This document shows, in pieces, positions 17,361 through 25,761 of a stretch of DNA of 64,000 nt. Position numbers and translations under genes: made by a program. The notes below the pieces were generated by a model. That model searched no databases, was not told the DNA's origin, and was given only the letters and a program-made list of their open reading frames with translations. The number at the start of each line of letters is the position of its first letter. The stretch's first letter is position 1. This DNA is from Clostridia bacterium (GTDB lineage Bacteria; Bacillota; Clostridia; Oscillospirales; CAG-272), in assembly GCA_017463125.1 (NCBI GenBank), contig JAFTPV010000013.1, positions 1 through 64,000 on the forward strand, read 5' to 3'.

Positions 17361-17689
17361 CATTTATTTTTCTCAAAGTTTATCATTGTATCAACAACTC
17401 TATATATCCGTTCTCTTTCACTTGAGATTAACGTAGCAATCTCATCACTCATCTCGGACGATTTTATGTTATACCCGACAGACAGCACATCTGCAAGAAG
17501 CATATCACTAGACACTTCAAGCGCGTTAGCAATCGTAATAAACGTTTCGAGCTTCGGAACCTTTTCGCCGCGCTCTATCATACCCGTATAAGTAACGCTC
17601 AAGCCAATCCTTTCAGCAAAATCCTCTTGCCTCCAGCCTTTCGCCTCTCTGTATTTCCTAATTCGTTTACCAATCGATGACGTGTTCAT
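17360..17689 (-). CDS. XRE-family transcriptional regulator
   Basis: A 109-residue Cro/C1-type regulator. The helix-turn-helix lies at about residues 7-62 (REAKGWRQEDFAERIGLS, then YTGMIERGEKVP) and is followed by a short helical C-terminal region, perhaps for dimerisation. I start at MNTSSIGKR (17689), which has TAGGAG at good spacing; an in-frame ATG at 17719 lacks one. It is transcribed away from a small charged protein gene (17869-18057), an arrangement seen in regulator/small-protein pairs on mobile elements. A probable operator overlaps its leader. Confidence 0.85.
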   Translation of the reverse strand: MNTSSIGKRIRKYREAKGWRQEDFAERIGLSVTYTGMIERGEKVPKLETFITIANALEVSSDMLLADVLSVGYNIKSSEMSDEIATLISSERERIYRVVDTMINFEKNK

Positions 17690-17705
17690 AATCTCTCCTA
17701 TAATA

Positions 17706-17725
17706 TTAGTTGCTATCACTAACTA
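17706..17725. promoter_or_regulatory. Candidate operator of the XRE regulator
   Basis: Nested inverted repeats TTAGT-N7-ACTAA (17706-17722) and TAGTT-N9-AACTA (17707-17725) lie just upstream of the regulator's ribosome site. Self-binding is inferred from position only. Confidence 0.4.
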
Positions 17726-17787
17726 ATAGTATAGTTGAGCCGAGCGAAAGAATACAGAATATATTAGGATGATATCATAACTGATGG

Positions 17788-17816
17788 TTGATATTTCGAG
17801 AATTTTATGGTATAAT
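17788..17816 (+). promoter_or_regulatory. Promoter of the small charged protein
   Basis: TTGATA (17788-17793), 17 bp, TATAAT (17811-17816), about 50 bases before the ATG at 17869. Confidence 0.7.
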
Positions 17817-17868
17817 AGAGAAAAATAAAATAGTTTGCATTTTTAACAGCGAAAGGTGATAGCAAAGA

Positions 17869-18057
17869 ATGAATGAAAAGAATAAGGATGAAAAGTTAGA
17901 TAAATATGCAAGAGATAAAATTCTCTTGGAGAAGGCGTTGAGGAATTCTCTAGAAAAACGATATGGAATAAAACCTGATTCACTTGACATCGAAAAATAT
18001 GCTTTAATGCTTTTGGACAAGGCTAACGAGGAAAAAACAAATGATATATTTACCTGA
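17869..18057 (+). CDS. Small charged helical protein, unknown function
   Basis: A 62-residue protein rich in Lys, Glu and Asp, predicted mostly helical and lacking membrane segments or cysteines. I do not recognise a family. A near-consensus promoter and AAAGGTG ahead of the ATG support it as real. It is divergent from the XRE regulator at 17360-17689, so it may be that regulator's target or partner. A toxin-antitoxin or antirepressor role is possible but nothing in the sequence shows it. Confidence 0.6.
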   Translation: MNEKNKDEKLDKYARDKILLEKALRNSLEKRYGIKPDSLDIEKYALMLLDKANEEKTNDIFT

Positions 18058-18126
18058 AATTTCAATAGAAAAACACTCCCCCGAGAGGGCGATTTTTCAT
18101 TTTTTCAGCAAAATGATACAAAAAAG

Positions 18127-18149
18127 CTCCCCCGATTTTTTCGGGGGAG
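18127..18149 (-). terminator. Terminator of the leftward lipoprotein operon
   Basis: CTCCCCCGA (18127-18135), T6 loop, TCGGGGGAG (18141-18149). Read on the minus strand, the stem is followed by a T-run, as expected downstream of the gene ending at 18163. Confidence 0.75.
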
Positions 18150-18162
18150 TAACGCGTATTTC

Positions 18163-19386
18163 TTATTTTGAAAAATTATCTTCGGTTCTGTCACCAATGA
18201 TTACTTTATCGGGAGTTTCCGAAGAGCTGTCATCACCGGAGTTGACGTTGCCGCCGCTGAGGTTACCTTCCGATGAGCTGCCGCCGGACAAGCCGTCGGG
18301 AGCCACTGCAACGTTATAATCAAAGATACTTATATCGGTAGTTCCGCACTCGCCGTTCAAAACGAGCGTGTGGTTGACGTTTACTATTCTGCCCTCGGAA
18401 TCAAAGACTATCGAGATGTCCGTAACGCTGTAACCGTCAAATTCCAGTGTATCACAGTAGTATCTGTATCCGTCATACTCAAATTCGGCAAAGTACTCGA
18501 CAAAGGGAGAAATACCGTTTGTAACACCTTCAATAGCACCTTTGGTCCAGCTCTCCTTATCAGTGGAATAATATGCAATACCGTCTGCCACGATAAAGCA
18601 CGCTCTGAAATCTCCGTCAGGAGAAGAAGAATTCATAATTGCAGAATAATTAAGCTCGTAAAGGAGAGAGAAGGCAGCGTTCCATTTTTTGTCGTCAACC
18701 TCGGCGCCAACGGTAACATCGGGTATCAAGGTACCGTCGCCCATATCGCCTGACGGATCGCCCTTATTGCCCTCCGTAACGTCCATACCGTCTCCGTCGA
18801 TGACGTTGCCGTACGAATCATTTTCGCCCGATACGTCGTTGCCGCCATCGGTAGAAGTACCTCCGCCGTTATCTACGTTTTCGGGTGCCGTTGTCGTGCC
18901 GTGAGAGGAGAGCTTTATTATATGGGTGCCGGCATTGCCGTTTGCGCTCACCTCATCAAAGCTGATGCTCTTTGCATTACCCCTAAGGTCGAAGGTTATC
19001 TTAACGTTACTGATGTCGGTGTAATGCTCTTCTTCATCAACGAGGTGAAGGCTTTCTGCCTGATAAGCGCCATCAACAAATGTAAAAGCGTCGTAGTGCT
19101 TCGCTATTGCACCGATTACTAAAAAGAAGGATTTTGCCGACGTGGTTTCTATCCACTTTCCATCGTCTCCTTCAAGATACGTCTTGCCATCAACCGATTT
19201 TACCGTACGGCTATAAGACATACTCTCGCTCGTATATTCAACGTCCATCGTAACGTTTGAGAGTGCGTCTGTCAGCGCCTTGCGGAAGGCGTCCTCATCA
19301 ACGGTTGCGTCACAGCCCACAAGAAGCGAGAGCGAGCAGAGGAGAGCGAGGACAAGAGTTAAAATTTTTGTAAGTGTGTTTTTCAT
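18163..19386 (-). CDS. Predicted lipoprotein, two related domains
   Basis: A 407-residue lipoprotein with a signal peptide ending LLVGC (Cys25 lipidated). Two domains of similar content (about 28-150 and 215-340) are joined by a Gly/Asp/Asn-rich linker, and the C-terminus is Gly/Ser/Asp-rich. Each domain has a motif about assessing residues entering strands (YYSTDKESWTKG in the second, YLEGDDGKWIETT in the first), which suggests an internal duplication of a LppX/LolA-like or similar beta fold; that assignment is inference. GAGG precedes the ATG. It is last in the leftward operon led by DUF1858, 30 bases after the TlpA-like gene. Confidence 0.75.
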   Translation of the reverse strand: MKNTLTKILTLVLALLCSLSLLVGCDATVDEDAFRKALTDALSNVTMDVEYTSESMSYSRTVKSVDGKTYLEGDDGKWIETTSAKSFFLVIGAIAKHYDAFTFVDGAYQAESLHLVDEEEHYTDISNVKITFDLRGNAKSISFDEVSANGNAGTHIIKLSSHGTTTAPENVDNGGGTSTDGGNDVSGENDSYGNVIDGDGMDVTEGNKGDPSGDMGDGTLIPDVTVGAEVDDKKWNAAFSLLYELNYSAIMNSSSPDGDFRACFIVADGIAYYSTDKESWTKGAIEGVTNGISPFVEYFAEFEYDGYRYYCDTLEFDGYSVTDISIVFDSEGRIVNVNHTLVLNGECGTTDISIFDYNVAVAPDGLSGGSSSEGNLSGGNVNSGDDSSSETPDKVIIGDRTEDNFSK

Positions 19387-19416
19387 TATATATACCTCAT
19401 TTATTAAATAGACAAA

Positions 19417-20016
19417 TTATTTTCCTAAAGCCAACGCTGCGTCAACCTCGTATTTAAGTGTTTCATAGGAGATGTCGCCCTCTACCGAGTAGGTAACTAT
19501 ACCCTCCTTATCAAGTATCAGGGTTTTCGGATAGTAGCCGGCACCGCCCGTAAGGTCGTAGTACATATCAGGGCCGCTGCTGATAGACTTATCGTAGGCG
19601 AAAATAATATTAGACCCCTGGAAATTCTCGCCTATATAATCGGGGGCATACGCCTTATCCCTCACCGAATGGATAGCTATAATAACCACCTCGTCAGAAT
19701 ACTCCTCCGCCACTCTGTCAAAGTGGGGAAGCTCCGACTTGCAGGGTCCGCACCAGATGCCCCAGAAGTTCAGCACAACGACCTTGCCGCGATAGTCCTT
19801 CGGGTTGACGGTAGAGTCGGAGTCTACAAGCTCGAGTGACATCGTGGGACATCTTTGCCCAATCTCGTATCCCTGCGTTATTTGGTCCTGCACACCGCCC
19901 GGTCCGTTAAGTCCGCCGTCATCTGACGGCTCCTCCGTATCGCCGCATGAGCAAAGGACACCGAGCGTCATTATCAAAGTCAAAAAAATCGCTGTAAGAT
20001 TAATTATCTTTTTCAT
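19417..20016 (-). CDS. TlpA-like thioredoxin-fold lipoprotein
   Basis: A 199-residue extracytoplasmic thiol-disulfide protein. The signal peptide ends GVLCSC, so it is probably lipid-anchored. After a Gly/Asp-rich linker, residues ~50-195 form an AhpC/TSA-TlpA thioredoxin domain with the redox motif WCGPC (in NFWGIWCGPCKSELPHF) and the cis-Pro region YYPKTLILD. It could reduce or oxidise cysteines of exported proteins; its substrate is not known, although the next gene encodes another lipoprotein. GGAG precedes the ATG. The gene lies 20 bases after the membrane protein gene in the same operon. Confidence 0.9.
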   Translation of the reverse strand: MKKIINLTAIFLTLIMTLGVLCSCGDTEEPSDDGGLNGPGGVQDQITQGYEIGQRCPTMSLELVDSDSTVNPKDYRGKVVVLNFWGIWCGPCKSELPHFDRVAEEYSDEVVIIAIHSVRDKAYAPDYIGENFQGSNIIFAYDKSISSGPDMYYDLTGGAGYYPKTLILDKEGIVTYSVEGDISYETLKYEVDAALALGK

Positions 20017-20036
20017 AAAATTCTCCGTTTATAATT

Positions 20037-20654
20037 TTATTGTAAGATTATTTTCTCGGTAAGAGCCTGCCGTGCCGCCCTGTCAATATGATTTAAGAAG
20101 GTCGTCCCCGTGAAGATACCGACGCCGTAAACCTCGTCGCCGGTGAAGGCAACGCGTATTGACGTCTTTTGCTCTATTACGTAGCTGACCTCGCTTGGCG
20201 CAGGGTTGAATATCAGCACCTCGCGTATCTCCGAGCCGCGAAATTCATCAGCATCATACTCAAGCCTCGGCAGTATTTTTACCCTCGAGCCAAGTGCAAA
20301 GCCACCCTTTAAGGTAAAGAAGCCGCGCGCGGCTCTGTGGGTCGTGCTTTTCATACGGGAGAAGCGCACCGTGAACTTTTCCGAGGCGAAATGCACTACC
20401 GAGCCCGCGCCTCCGCCGTCATACGTACGGACAAGATATGTAACCTTCGGGAGCTTCACCACGTATTCGGGGGTACGGGAGAGTGTAAAGAGCGAGAGGA
20501 GCGGGATTTTTTTACACTCCACCGTCACTCCGTCAAGGGCGGCGACCTTGCGCATCTTGAAAATCAGAAATATCCGCTTGTAGACGGTGACGCAAAGTCT
20601 GACGGTAAATAAAAGTACAAGGATTGCTATCAGAAATTCTATTATTTCAGTCAT
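20037..20654 (-). CDS. Membrane-anchored hypothetical protein
   Basis: A 205-residue protein I do not recognise. One N-terminal membrane helix (residues ~3-28) is followed by a basic stretch (YKRIFLIFKMRK) and a soluble, beta-rich domain. I start at 20654 (MTEIIEF), which has GAGGTGG just upstream and overlaps the preceding gene slightly; an ATG at 20684 lacks such a site. It is between a polytopic membrane protein and the TlpA-like lipoprotein, so all three may act at the membrane. Confidence 0.65.
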   Translation of the reverse strand: MTEIIEFLIAILVLLFTVRLCVTVYKRIFLIFKMRKVAALDGVTVECKKIPLLSLFTLSRTPEYVVKLPKVTYLVRTYDGGGAGSVVHFASEKFTVRFSRMKSTTHRAARGFFTLKGGFALGSRVKILPRLEYDADEFRGSEIREVLIFNPAPSEVSYVIEQKTSIRVAFTGDEVYGVGIFTGTTFLNHIDRAARQALTEKIILQ

Positions 20655-20664
20655 ACCGCCACCT

Positions 20665-21270
20665 CTATCCGTAATACTCAACATCTGAGAGCCACGCCGC
20701 TCTGAAAACAGCTATGGCACGTGCACCCGACGCCTGCCTTGCCAAAAAGCTGATAATCACCATAACAAGATATCCAAAAGCGAGTCCTAACGGCTCGGTG
20801 AAGAGCATCGTCGGCTCAAGGGGAATAAGCAAAAGCTCGTACAGCGTTTCGGGTAACGCTAGCGAAATTAGCGGTAAAAAGTAAATAATTATAGTCAAAG
20901 GGAGAGGAATAAGCGCAGAAGCTACACTATCCGCAACGAAATAGCGAGAATAGTATATGGCTGCGCCATCCGATAGAGTATACATTCCCTCGGTTCTCGT
21001 TATCATATATTCAAGCCTCTCGTTATCAAATCTCACCGAGAGGTAGTTTGTCACTATAAGACAAATCGAGGCAATAATCAGCAGAAGATTCGTTTCAAGG
21101 CGAATAAAATCCTCGTGCTCGGTAACATAATTGTACGTAGGAAAAACTCTCGGAAACCAGTCAACAAGCGCCGTGTAGCCGATATTCATAAGAAACTGAA
21201 GAGGCGGAAGCAGAGCGAAGCCGAGCGACCAAAGCCCCGTAGCAAAGCCTGCTATCTTAAAATATCTCAT
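20665..21270 (-). CDS. Polytopic membrane protein, unknown function
   Basis: A 201-residue protein with about four hydrophobic segments (~10-35, 60-80, 112-140, 155-180). I do not recognise the family. Its start lies one base after the nif3 stop with no clear ribosome site, which suggests translational coupling. The following gene encodes a single-pass membrane protein and overlaps its end. Confidence 0.65.
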   Translation of the reverse strand: MRYFKIAGFATGLWSLGFALLPPLQFLMNIGYTALVDWFPRVFPTYNYVTEHEDFIRLETNLLLIIASICLIVTNYLSVRFDNERLEYMITRTEGMYTLSDGAAIYYSRYFVADSVASALIPLPLTIIIYFLPLISLALPETLYELLLIPLEPTMLFTEPLGLAFGYLVMVIISFLARQASGARAIAVFRAAWLSDVEYYG

Positions 21271-21271
21271 A

Positions 21272-22033
21272 TTAATACGTCTTTATCACGTTGGACTGCA
21301 CTATCTCAACGTACATATTCGGGTCAAACTCAACGAGCATCTCCTGGAAAAAGTCGGTGACGGGCTGCTCCGTGTAGTAGTGACCTGCCTCGATAAGATT
21401 GATACCAAGCTCGCCTGCCTCCTCCATCACGTTGTAGCTTATCCTGCCTGAAAGGTAGGTATCGGCACCCGCCGCAAGCGCGTCCCTTACAAAATCCTTG
21501 CCGTCACCGCCGACGACTGCAACTCTCGAAACGCTATTAAATCCGTCGGCATAGCGAACCATATCCGAGCCGAGAGTCTGCTTTATCCTATATACGAAGT
21601 CCTCAAGGCTGCATTCCTCACCGAGATTGCCGACTCTGCCGATGTCGCCCTCGCCGAATATCTCCGCGTCAAATATACCGAGCAGGTCGCAGAGCGTGTC
21701 GTTCACTCCTCCTGCCGCCTTGTCGGCTCTCGTGTGGAAGGAAAAGACGGAAATTCCGCTCTCGATAAGCTTCATAACCTTCCTCGCCACGTGATTATCC
21801 TCGCTGACGGAGGTGAGGGGCTTAAAAATCAGAGGGTGGTGCGAAACGATAAGGTCTATATCCGACTTTATCGCATAGTCTATGACGTCCTCGGTGACGT
21901 CAAGGGTGACGAGCGTGCGAGAAACCTCTCGGCTGAGATCCGCCGAGCACATAATGCCGTCGTTATCCCACTCTTCTCTATCAGACTCGGGCATACGCGA
22001 AGAGAATTTTTCATAAAGCTCTTTTACGTTCAT
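21272..22033 (-). CDS. Nif3-like dinuclear metal-centre protein
   Basis: A 253-residue member of the Nif3/YqfO family, which forms a two-metal hexamer; the biochemical role is unsettled. Family motifs are DLIVSHHPLIF, FSFHTRADKAAGGVNDTL and EAGHYYTEQPV, giving the His/Asp/Glu metal ligands. It lacks the CutA-like insert found in longer versions. A GTG at 22042 overlaps the trmK stop, but the ATG at 22033 has GGAG at better spacing. The trmK-nif3 pairing is common in Firmicutes. Confidence 0.92.
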   Translation of the reverse strand: MNVKELYEKFSSRMPESDREEWDNDGIMCSADLSREVSRTLVTLDVTEDVIDYAIKSDIDLIVSHHPLIFKPLTSVSEDNHVARKVMKLIESGISVFSFHTRADKAAGGVNDTLCDLLGIFDAEIFGEGDIGRVGNLGEECSLEDFVYRIKQTLGSDMVRYADGFNSVSRVAVVGGDGKDFVRDALAAGADTYLSGRISYNVMEEAGELGINLIEAGHYYTEQPVTDFFQEMLVEFDPNMYVEIVQSNVIKTY

Positions 22034-22038
22034 AAGAC

Positions 22039-22734
22039 TCACTCCTCTATTTGCTTAAGTATTCTTTCTATCTCGGCGCAGGCAGCACGCTCGTAATCAG
22101 CGTCCTCTCCGCCCCTCGTCTTTCCTTCTATAGTACGTAAAAGACTACGCTTTTTTTCGGAAAGATAGCGTTTTTGCACATCTTTATTTACAATTTCAGC
22201 TTCTTTCAGTCCGATTTCAGCCTCGACGTCACTTATCATACGCGCCGCGCCCGTGTAACGCGCGTTTATACAAACGTAGTGCTTTGCTCCCTCCTCGGAG
22301 TATGCCTCGGAGAGTATCTCAAAGCCGTTTTCGCAAAGGTATTTACGAAGCGCTCTTGGTCTTGTCATAGGCTGAAGGATAAGATTTACCCCCTCTTTGT
22401 GAAGAGCCGGTGCTGCATCAATAATCTCGGCAATAAGCTCACCGCCCATACCGCATATCGCGTAATCGGTAATCCCCTTATCCGAAAGGGCTGCCGCACC
22501 ATCGGATAGCACGAGCTCGCACCTATCAGAGAGACCTGCCGCCTCAATATTCTGCCTTGCGGATTCAAGAGGGCCTGAATTTATATCCGAGCAAACCGCG
22601 CGGAGCACTCGCCCACACTCAAGTAAAAAGATAGGCAGGTACGCATGGTCCGTGCCAACGTCGGCAAAAACCGCGCCCTGCCTAACGAAGCCCGCAGCGG
22701 ACAAAAGACGCGCACCCAGCACGCCACCGCTCAT
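22039..22734 (-). CDS. trmK: tRNA (adenine(22)-N1)-methyltransferase
   Basis: A 231-residue TrmK, which methylates A22 in the D-loop of tRNA using S-adenosylmethionine. The AdoMet site is VGTDHAYLPIFLL near residue 28. The conserved ICGMGGELIAEII lies in the middle, followed by LILQPMTRPRALRKYL, which is typical of the family. The C-terminal coiled region is charged. It overlaps DUF1858 by ATGA and abuts nif3, as in other Firmicutes. Confidence 0.93.
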   Translation of the reverse strand: MSGGVLGARLLSAAGFVRQGAVFADVGTDHAYLPIFLLECGRVLRAVCSDINSGPLESARQNIEAAGLSDRCELVLSDGAAALSDKGITDYAICGMGGELIAEIIDAAPALHKEGVNLILQPMTRPRALRKYLCENGFEILSEAYSEEGAKHYVCINARYTGAARMISDVEAEIGLKEAEIVNKDVQKRYLSEKKRSLLRTIEGKTRGGEDADYERAACAEIERILKQIEE

Positions 22735-22934
22735 TTCTTGGACTCAAGGAAAGCGTTTATTTTATTAACAAGCTCGTCAGCGTCAGTGCCGTGAACGATG
22801 CAAGCGTCCTCTATGGACTCACCTCTGGAGTGAGGGCAACCGAGGCAGTGCATACCTATCTCGAAGAAGAACTGCGCCGTTTCAACGTCAAAATCGAGAA
22901 TGTCGCCGATAACCGTTTCTTTTGTAACCTTCAT
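22731..22934 (-). CDS. DUF1858 domain protein
   Basis: A 67-residue protein of the DUF1858/ScdA-N type. It has MHCLGCPHSRGESIEDAC in the middle, with Cys pairs that could bind a metal or redox partner. The role of free-standing versions is unknown to me. It is the first gene of a leftward seven-gene operon with promoter TTGATT-17-TATACT. Confidence 0.85.
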   Translation of the reverse strand: MKVTKETVIGDILDFDVETAQFFFEIGMHCLGCPHSRGESIEDACIVHGTDADELVNKINAFLESKK

Positions 22935-22980
22935 TTTGAAAAAACCTTTCTTTTATAAAACTTTTTATATAAACAATGAT

Positions 22981-23009
22981 AGTATAGCACAAAAGTGAAT
23001 AAAAATCAA
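22981..23009 (-). promoter_or_regulatory. Promoter of the DUF1858-trmK-nif3 operon
   Basis: Minus strand TTGATT (23009-23004), 17 bp, TATACT (22986-22981). Confidence 0.7.
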
Positions 23010-23029
23010 TATTTATTTCAAAGTTACTA

Positions 23030-23058
23030 TTTACATTTTAGAGATTTTATGGTAAAAT
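23030..23058 (+). promoter_or_regulatory. Promoter of prfB
   Basis: TTTACA (23030-23035), 17 bp, TAAAAT (23053-23058), divergent from the operon to the left. Confidence 0.65.
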
Positions 23059-23099
23059 ATATCGGTACGGTTAAAAATTAGCGTAAAAAGGAGAACATA

Positions 23100-24218
23100 A
23101 TGATAGTTGCGCTTGAAGAAGCGAAGAGAAAGCTGACGGCTCTTTTTGAAGTAGTTGAAGAGCTTGGCAATCAGTTAAGAATAGAGGAAGCGAAGGAGAG
23201 GTGCGCGGAGCTTGAGCGTGAGACGCTGGTTCAGGATTTCTGGAACGATGCGGAAAAATCCTCGAAAAAGCTTCAGGAAATAAAGCAATTAAAAGACAAG
23301 TACGAGAGCTACGAAAATCTTATGTCAAAGCTCGAGGACACCTTTACCCTTTGCGAGATGGCGATAGAGGCAAACGACGAGGACTCCGTCGAGGAGGTCG
23401 TTACCGAAACAGAGTTTATCGAGACCGAGGCGGAGAAAAAGAGAATTGAGGTTCTGCTCTCGGGTCAGTATGATAAAAATAACGCTATTCTCTCACTCCA
23501 CCCAGGCGCCGGCGGAACAGAGGCGCAGGACTGGGCTTCTATGCTTTATCGTATGTACACTCGTTGGGGCGAGGCTCATGGCTTTAACGTCAAGCTTATC
23601 GACTGGCTGGACGGTGACGAGGCGGGACTTAAGTCTGCGACGGTAATGTTCGAGGGTATCAACGCTTACGGCTATCTTAAGAGCGAAAACGGAGTTCACA
23701 GACTCGTAAGAGTGTCGCCCTTTGACTCCTCGGGAAGAAGGCACACGTCCTTTGCCTCCGTTGAGGTAATGCCCGAGTTTGAGGACTACGACACGATAGT
23801 TATCAGAGATGAGGACATTGAGGTTACGGCGCACAGGTCCTCGGGCGCGGGCGGTCAGCATATCAACAAGACCGACTCTGCTATCCGTATAGTGCATAAG
23901 CCCACAGGTATCGTTGTCGGCTGTCAGACAGAGCGTAGCCAGCTTCAGAACAAGGAAACGGCTATGAAAATGCTGCGCGCAAAGCTTATGGAGATAAAGC
24001 TGCGCGAGAAGCTCGACAGAATAGAGGACATTCAGGGCAACAAGGCAAATATCGAGTGGGGCAGCCAGATACGCAGCTACGTCTTTATGCCTTATACTCT
24101 TGCTAAGGACACGAGAACCGGCTACGAGGACGGAAACATTGACGCGGTTATGGACGGTGAGATCGACGGATTCATCAACGCGTATCTTAAGCACATTTCG
24201 GCAAATCCCGAGCAATAA
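23100..24218 (+). CDS. prfB: Peptide chain release factor 2
   Basis: A 372-residue RF2 that recognises UGA and UAA and releases the finished chain. The GGQ motif is in SSGAGGQHINKTDSA, and the SPF tripeptide for stop recognition is in VRVSPFDSSG. The frame is continuous from an ATG with AAAAGGAGA at good spacing, so the programmed +1 frameshift that controls prfB in many bacteria is absent here. It is monocistronic with its own promoter and terminator. Confidence 0.96.
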   Translation: MIVALEEAKRKLTALFEVVEELGNQLRIEEAKERCAELERETLVQDFWNDAEKSSKKLQEIKQLKDKYESYENLMSKLEDTFTLCEMAIEANDEDSVEEVVTETEFIETEAEKKRIEVLLSGQYDKNNAILSLHPGAGGTEAQDWASMLYRMYTRWGEAHGFNVKLIDWLDGDEAGLKSATVMFEGINAYGYLKSENGVHRLVRVSPFDSSGRRHTSFASVEVMPEFEDYDTIVIRDEDIEVTAHRSSGAGGQHINKTDSAIRIVHKPTGIVVGCQTERSQLQNKETAMKMLRAKLMEIKLREKLDRIEDIQGNKANIEWGSQIRSYVFMPYTLAKDTRTGYEDGNIDAVMDGEIDGFINAYLKHISANPEQ

Positions 24219-24233
24219 TTTATAAATATAACG

Positions 24234-24266
24234 AAAAAATGACGGAAAAATTTCCGTCATTTTTTA
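24234..24266. terminator. Bidirectional terminator between prfB and the DUF4097-like gene
   Basis: AAAAAATGACGGAAA is matched by TTTCCGTCATTTTTT across a short centre. Both convergent genes can use it. Confidence 0.75.
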
Positions 24267-24268
24267 TT

Positions 24269-25087
24269 TTATTTAGGAAAATTAACGTTCACAGCGCCGA
24301 TGCCGCCGTTTACCGTGACCTTATTTTCGCCCGTGCCGACGGTCGCTCCGTTATCAACGTCAGCTCCGTCAACTCTTATGTTGCCGATGCCCTTATTCAG
24401 CTCAAGGCTATATATTTCGGAGCTGCCGATAAGGTTAAGGTTAAATTCGCCGATTCCAACGTCAAGGCTTGCCGTACCGACGAGGGCACCCGTCAAGGTC
24501 ACCTTGCCGACACCCATATCAAAGTCGAGCTTGGAAAGGCTGCCGCCCCCTATTGTTACCTCGCCTGCTCCGCCCTCAATGCTCGCTGCTTTAGTTGCCG
24601 TCAGGCTCTCGATAGTCACCTCACCTGCGCCAAGGGTAAGCTCAAGCTCTTCTGCTGTGAGTCCCTCAATACGCACTCTTCCGGCGCCCGTCGTTATCTC
24701 TATACGCTCAAATGCCACGCCCTCGGGTATTGTCAGAGTCAGGATTGCGTCGCTATAGTTACCGCCGAATTTGTTATCGTCCTCGATAATTAGGGTAGCG
24801 CCTTTTTCTTCAACCTCAAGGCGACGAAGATTGCTCTCTACTCGGAAGGCGTCGCCGTACTCTACGGTAAAGTCAGCCGCCGAGATTTCAATATCAAGCT
24901 CGGTTATATCAGCGCTTATATCATAAGTCTTTATCTCATCGAGTGTCAGGTCATTAAAGAAAATTCCGAAAACCGAGCCGATAGCGCCTATTATACCGCC
25001 GAGAATACTTATGGCAAGCCACGCGGCAAGGGCTATCGCACCGTATTTTATCCATTTTTGTACCTTGGGGTCATCTCTGTCTATCAT
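24269..25087 (-). CDS. DUF4097-like membrane-anchored beta-repeat protein
   Basis: A 272-residue protein with one N-terminal membrane helix (~15-42). Its exterior domain is built of short repeats such as ITTGAGRVRIEG, LTLGAGEVTIES and FDMGVGKVTLTG, the pattern of a right-handed beta solenoid as in DUF4097/DUF4098 adhesin-like proteins. These often accompany LiaF/PspC proteins of the envelope-stress response. It overlaps the LiaF-like gene by ATGA behind a GGAGG site. No LiaRS-type two-component system is in the window. Confidence 0.8.
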   Translation of the reverse strand: MIDRDDPKVQKWIKYGAIALAAWLAISILGGIIGAIGSVFGIFFNDLTLDEIKTYDISADITELDIEISAADFTVEYGDAFRVESNLRRLEVEEKGATLIIEDDNKFGGNYSDAILTLTIPEGVAFERIEITTGAGRVRIEGLTAEELELTLGAGEVTIESLTATKAASIEGGAGEVTIGGGSLSKLDFDMGVGKVTLTGALVGTASLDVGIGEFNLNLIGSSEIYSLELNKGIGNIRVDGADVDNGATVGTGENKVTVNGGIGAVNVNFPK

Positions 25088-25761
25088 TTTACCGTAATGC
25101 CTCCAAACATACAGAGTCCTTTTATGTAAAGGGTCTTGTCGGCTGTGGGAAGAGGCTCTGTCTTGTCGTCAGTACCGCCGAATATTGCCGTAGAGTTCAC
25201 CACAACCTTAACACCGTCCGGAACGAATATATCAACACCGCCAAATATCGCGGTAACGTTTATCGCGGTGTCGGAGTCTATGATAGCTCCTCTGAGGTCA
25301 CACTCCACACCGCCAAAGACAGCGGTAAGCTCCGCGCCCGTGAATTTTTCACCCGGGAAGCTTAATACAGACTCGGAAAAGGCTGCAAAGCCTGTCGGCA
25401 CGTGACGCCCCTCCCCCTTAGCTCCGTTGAGTATCTCCGCTGCCTTGCCGGCAGTTCTTCCTCCTATTATGAGCTTCACGCCTACGGCGACGATTACCAG
25501 AGGCACAATGAGCTTGACTATAATATCGTAATCAAAAATTTCCCACGCGCAAAGCAGGAGCAGAACACCGATAACCAGCCCTATGATACTGCCGAGCTTA
25601 CGCTTCTCGGTAAAGAGGGCTATAAGGGACGGAACGATGATAAACAGCGTCCACCAGCCGTCAAAGAATAGGTCAAAGTCGAAAATTCCGAAGGCACGAA
25701 GGGCGATAAGCACGCCGAGAGCTATCAAAATAATTCCCCAAACGATGTTGCTTTTTTTCAT
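25084..25761 (-). CDS. LiaF-like transmembrane protein
   Basis: A 225-residue protein with four membrane segments in residues ~1-100 (LiaF-type DUF5668 region) and a C-terminal cell-wall-active-antibiotics-response domain. The domain has repeated TAVFGGVECDL, TAIFGGVDIFVP and TAIFGGT units. LiaF proteins restrain envelope-stress two-component systems in other Firmicutes. Here the neighbour is a DUF4097-like protein, not a kinase. ATGA overlaps link it to both flanking genes. Confidence 0.88.
   Translation of the reverse strand: MKKSNIVWGIILIALGVLIALRAFGIFDFDLFFDGWWTLFIIVPSLIALFTEKRKLGSIIGLVIGVLLLLCAWEIFDYDIIVKLIVPLVIVAVGVKLIIGGRTAGKAAEILNGAKGEGRHVPTGFAAFSESVLSFPGEKFTGAELTAVFGGVECDLRGAIIDSDTAINVTAIFGGVDIFVPDGVKVVVNSTAIFGGTDDKTEPLPTADKTLYIKGLCMFGGITVK

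Noticed and set aside
17805..18065. Leftward frame opposite the small charged protein
   Set aside because: The rightward frame has a near-consensus promoter and ribosome site, and this one has neither.
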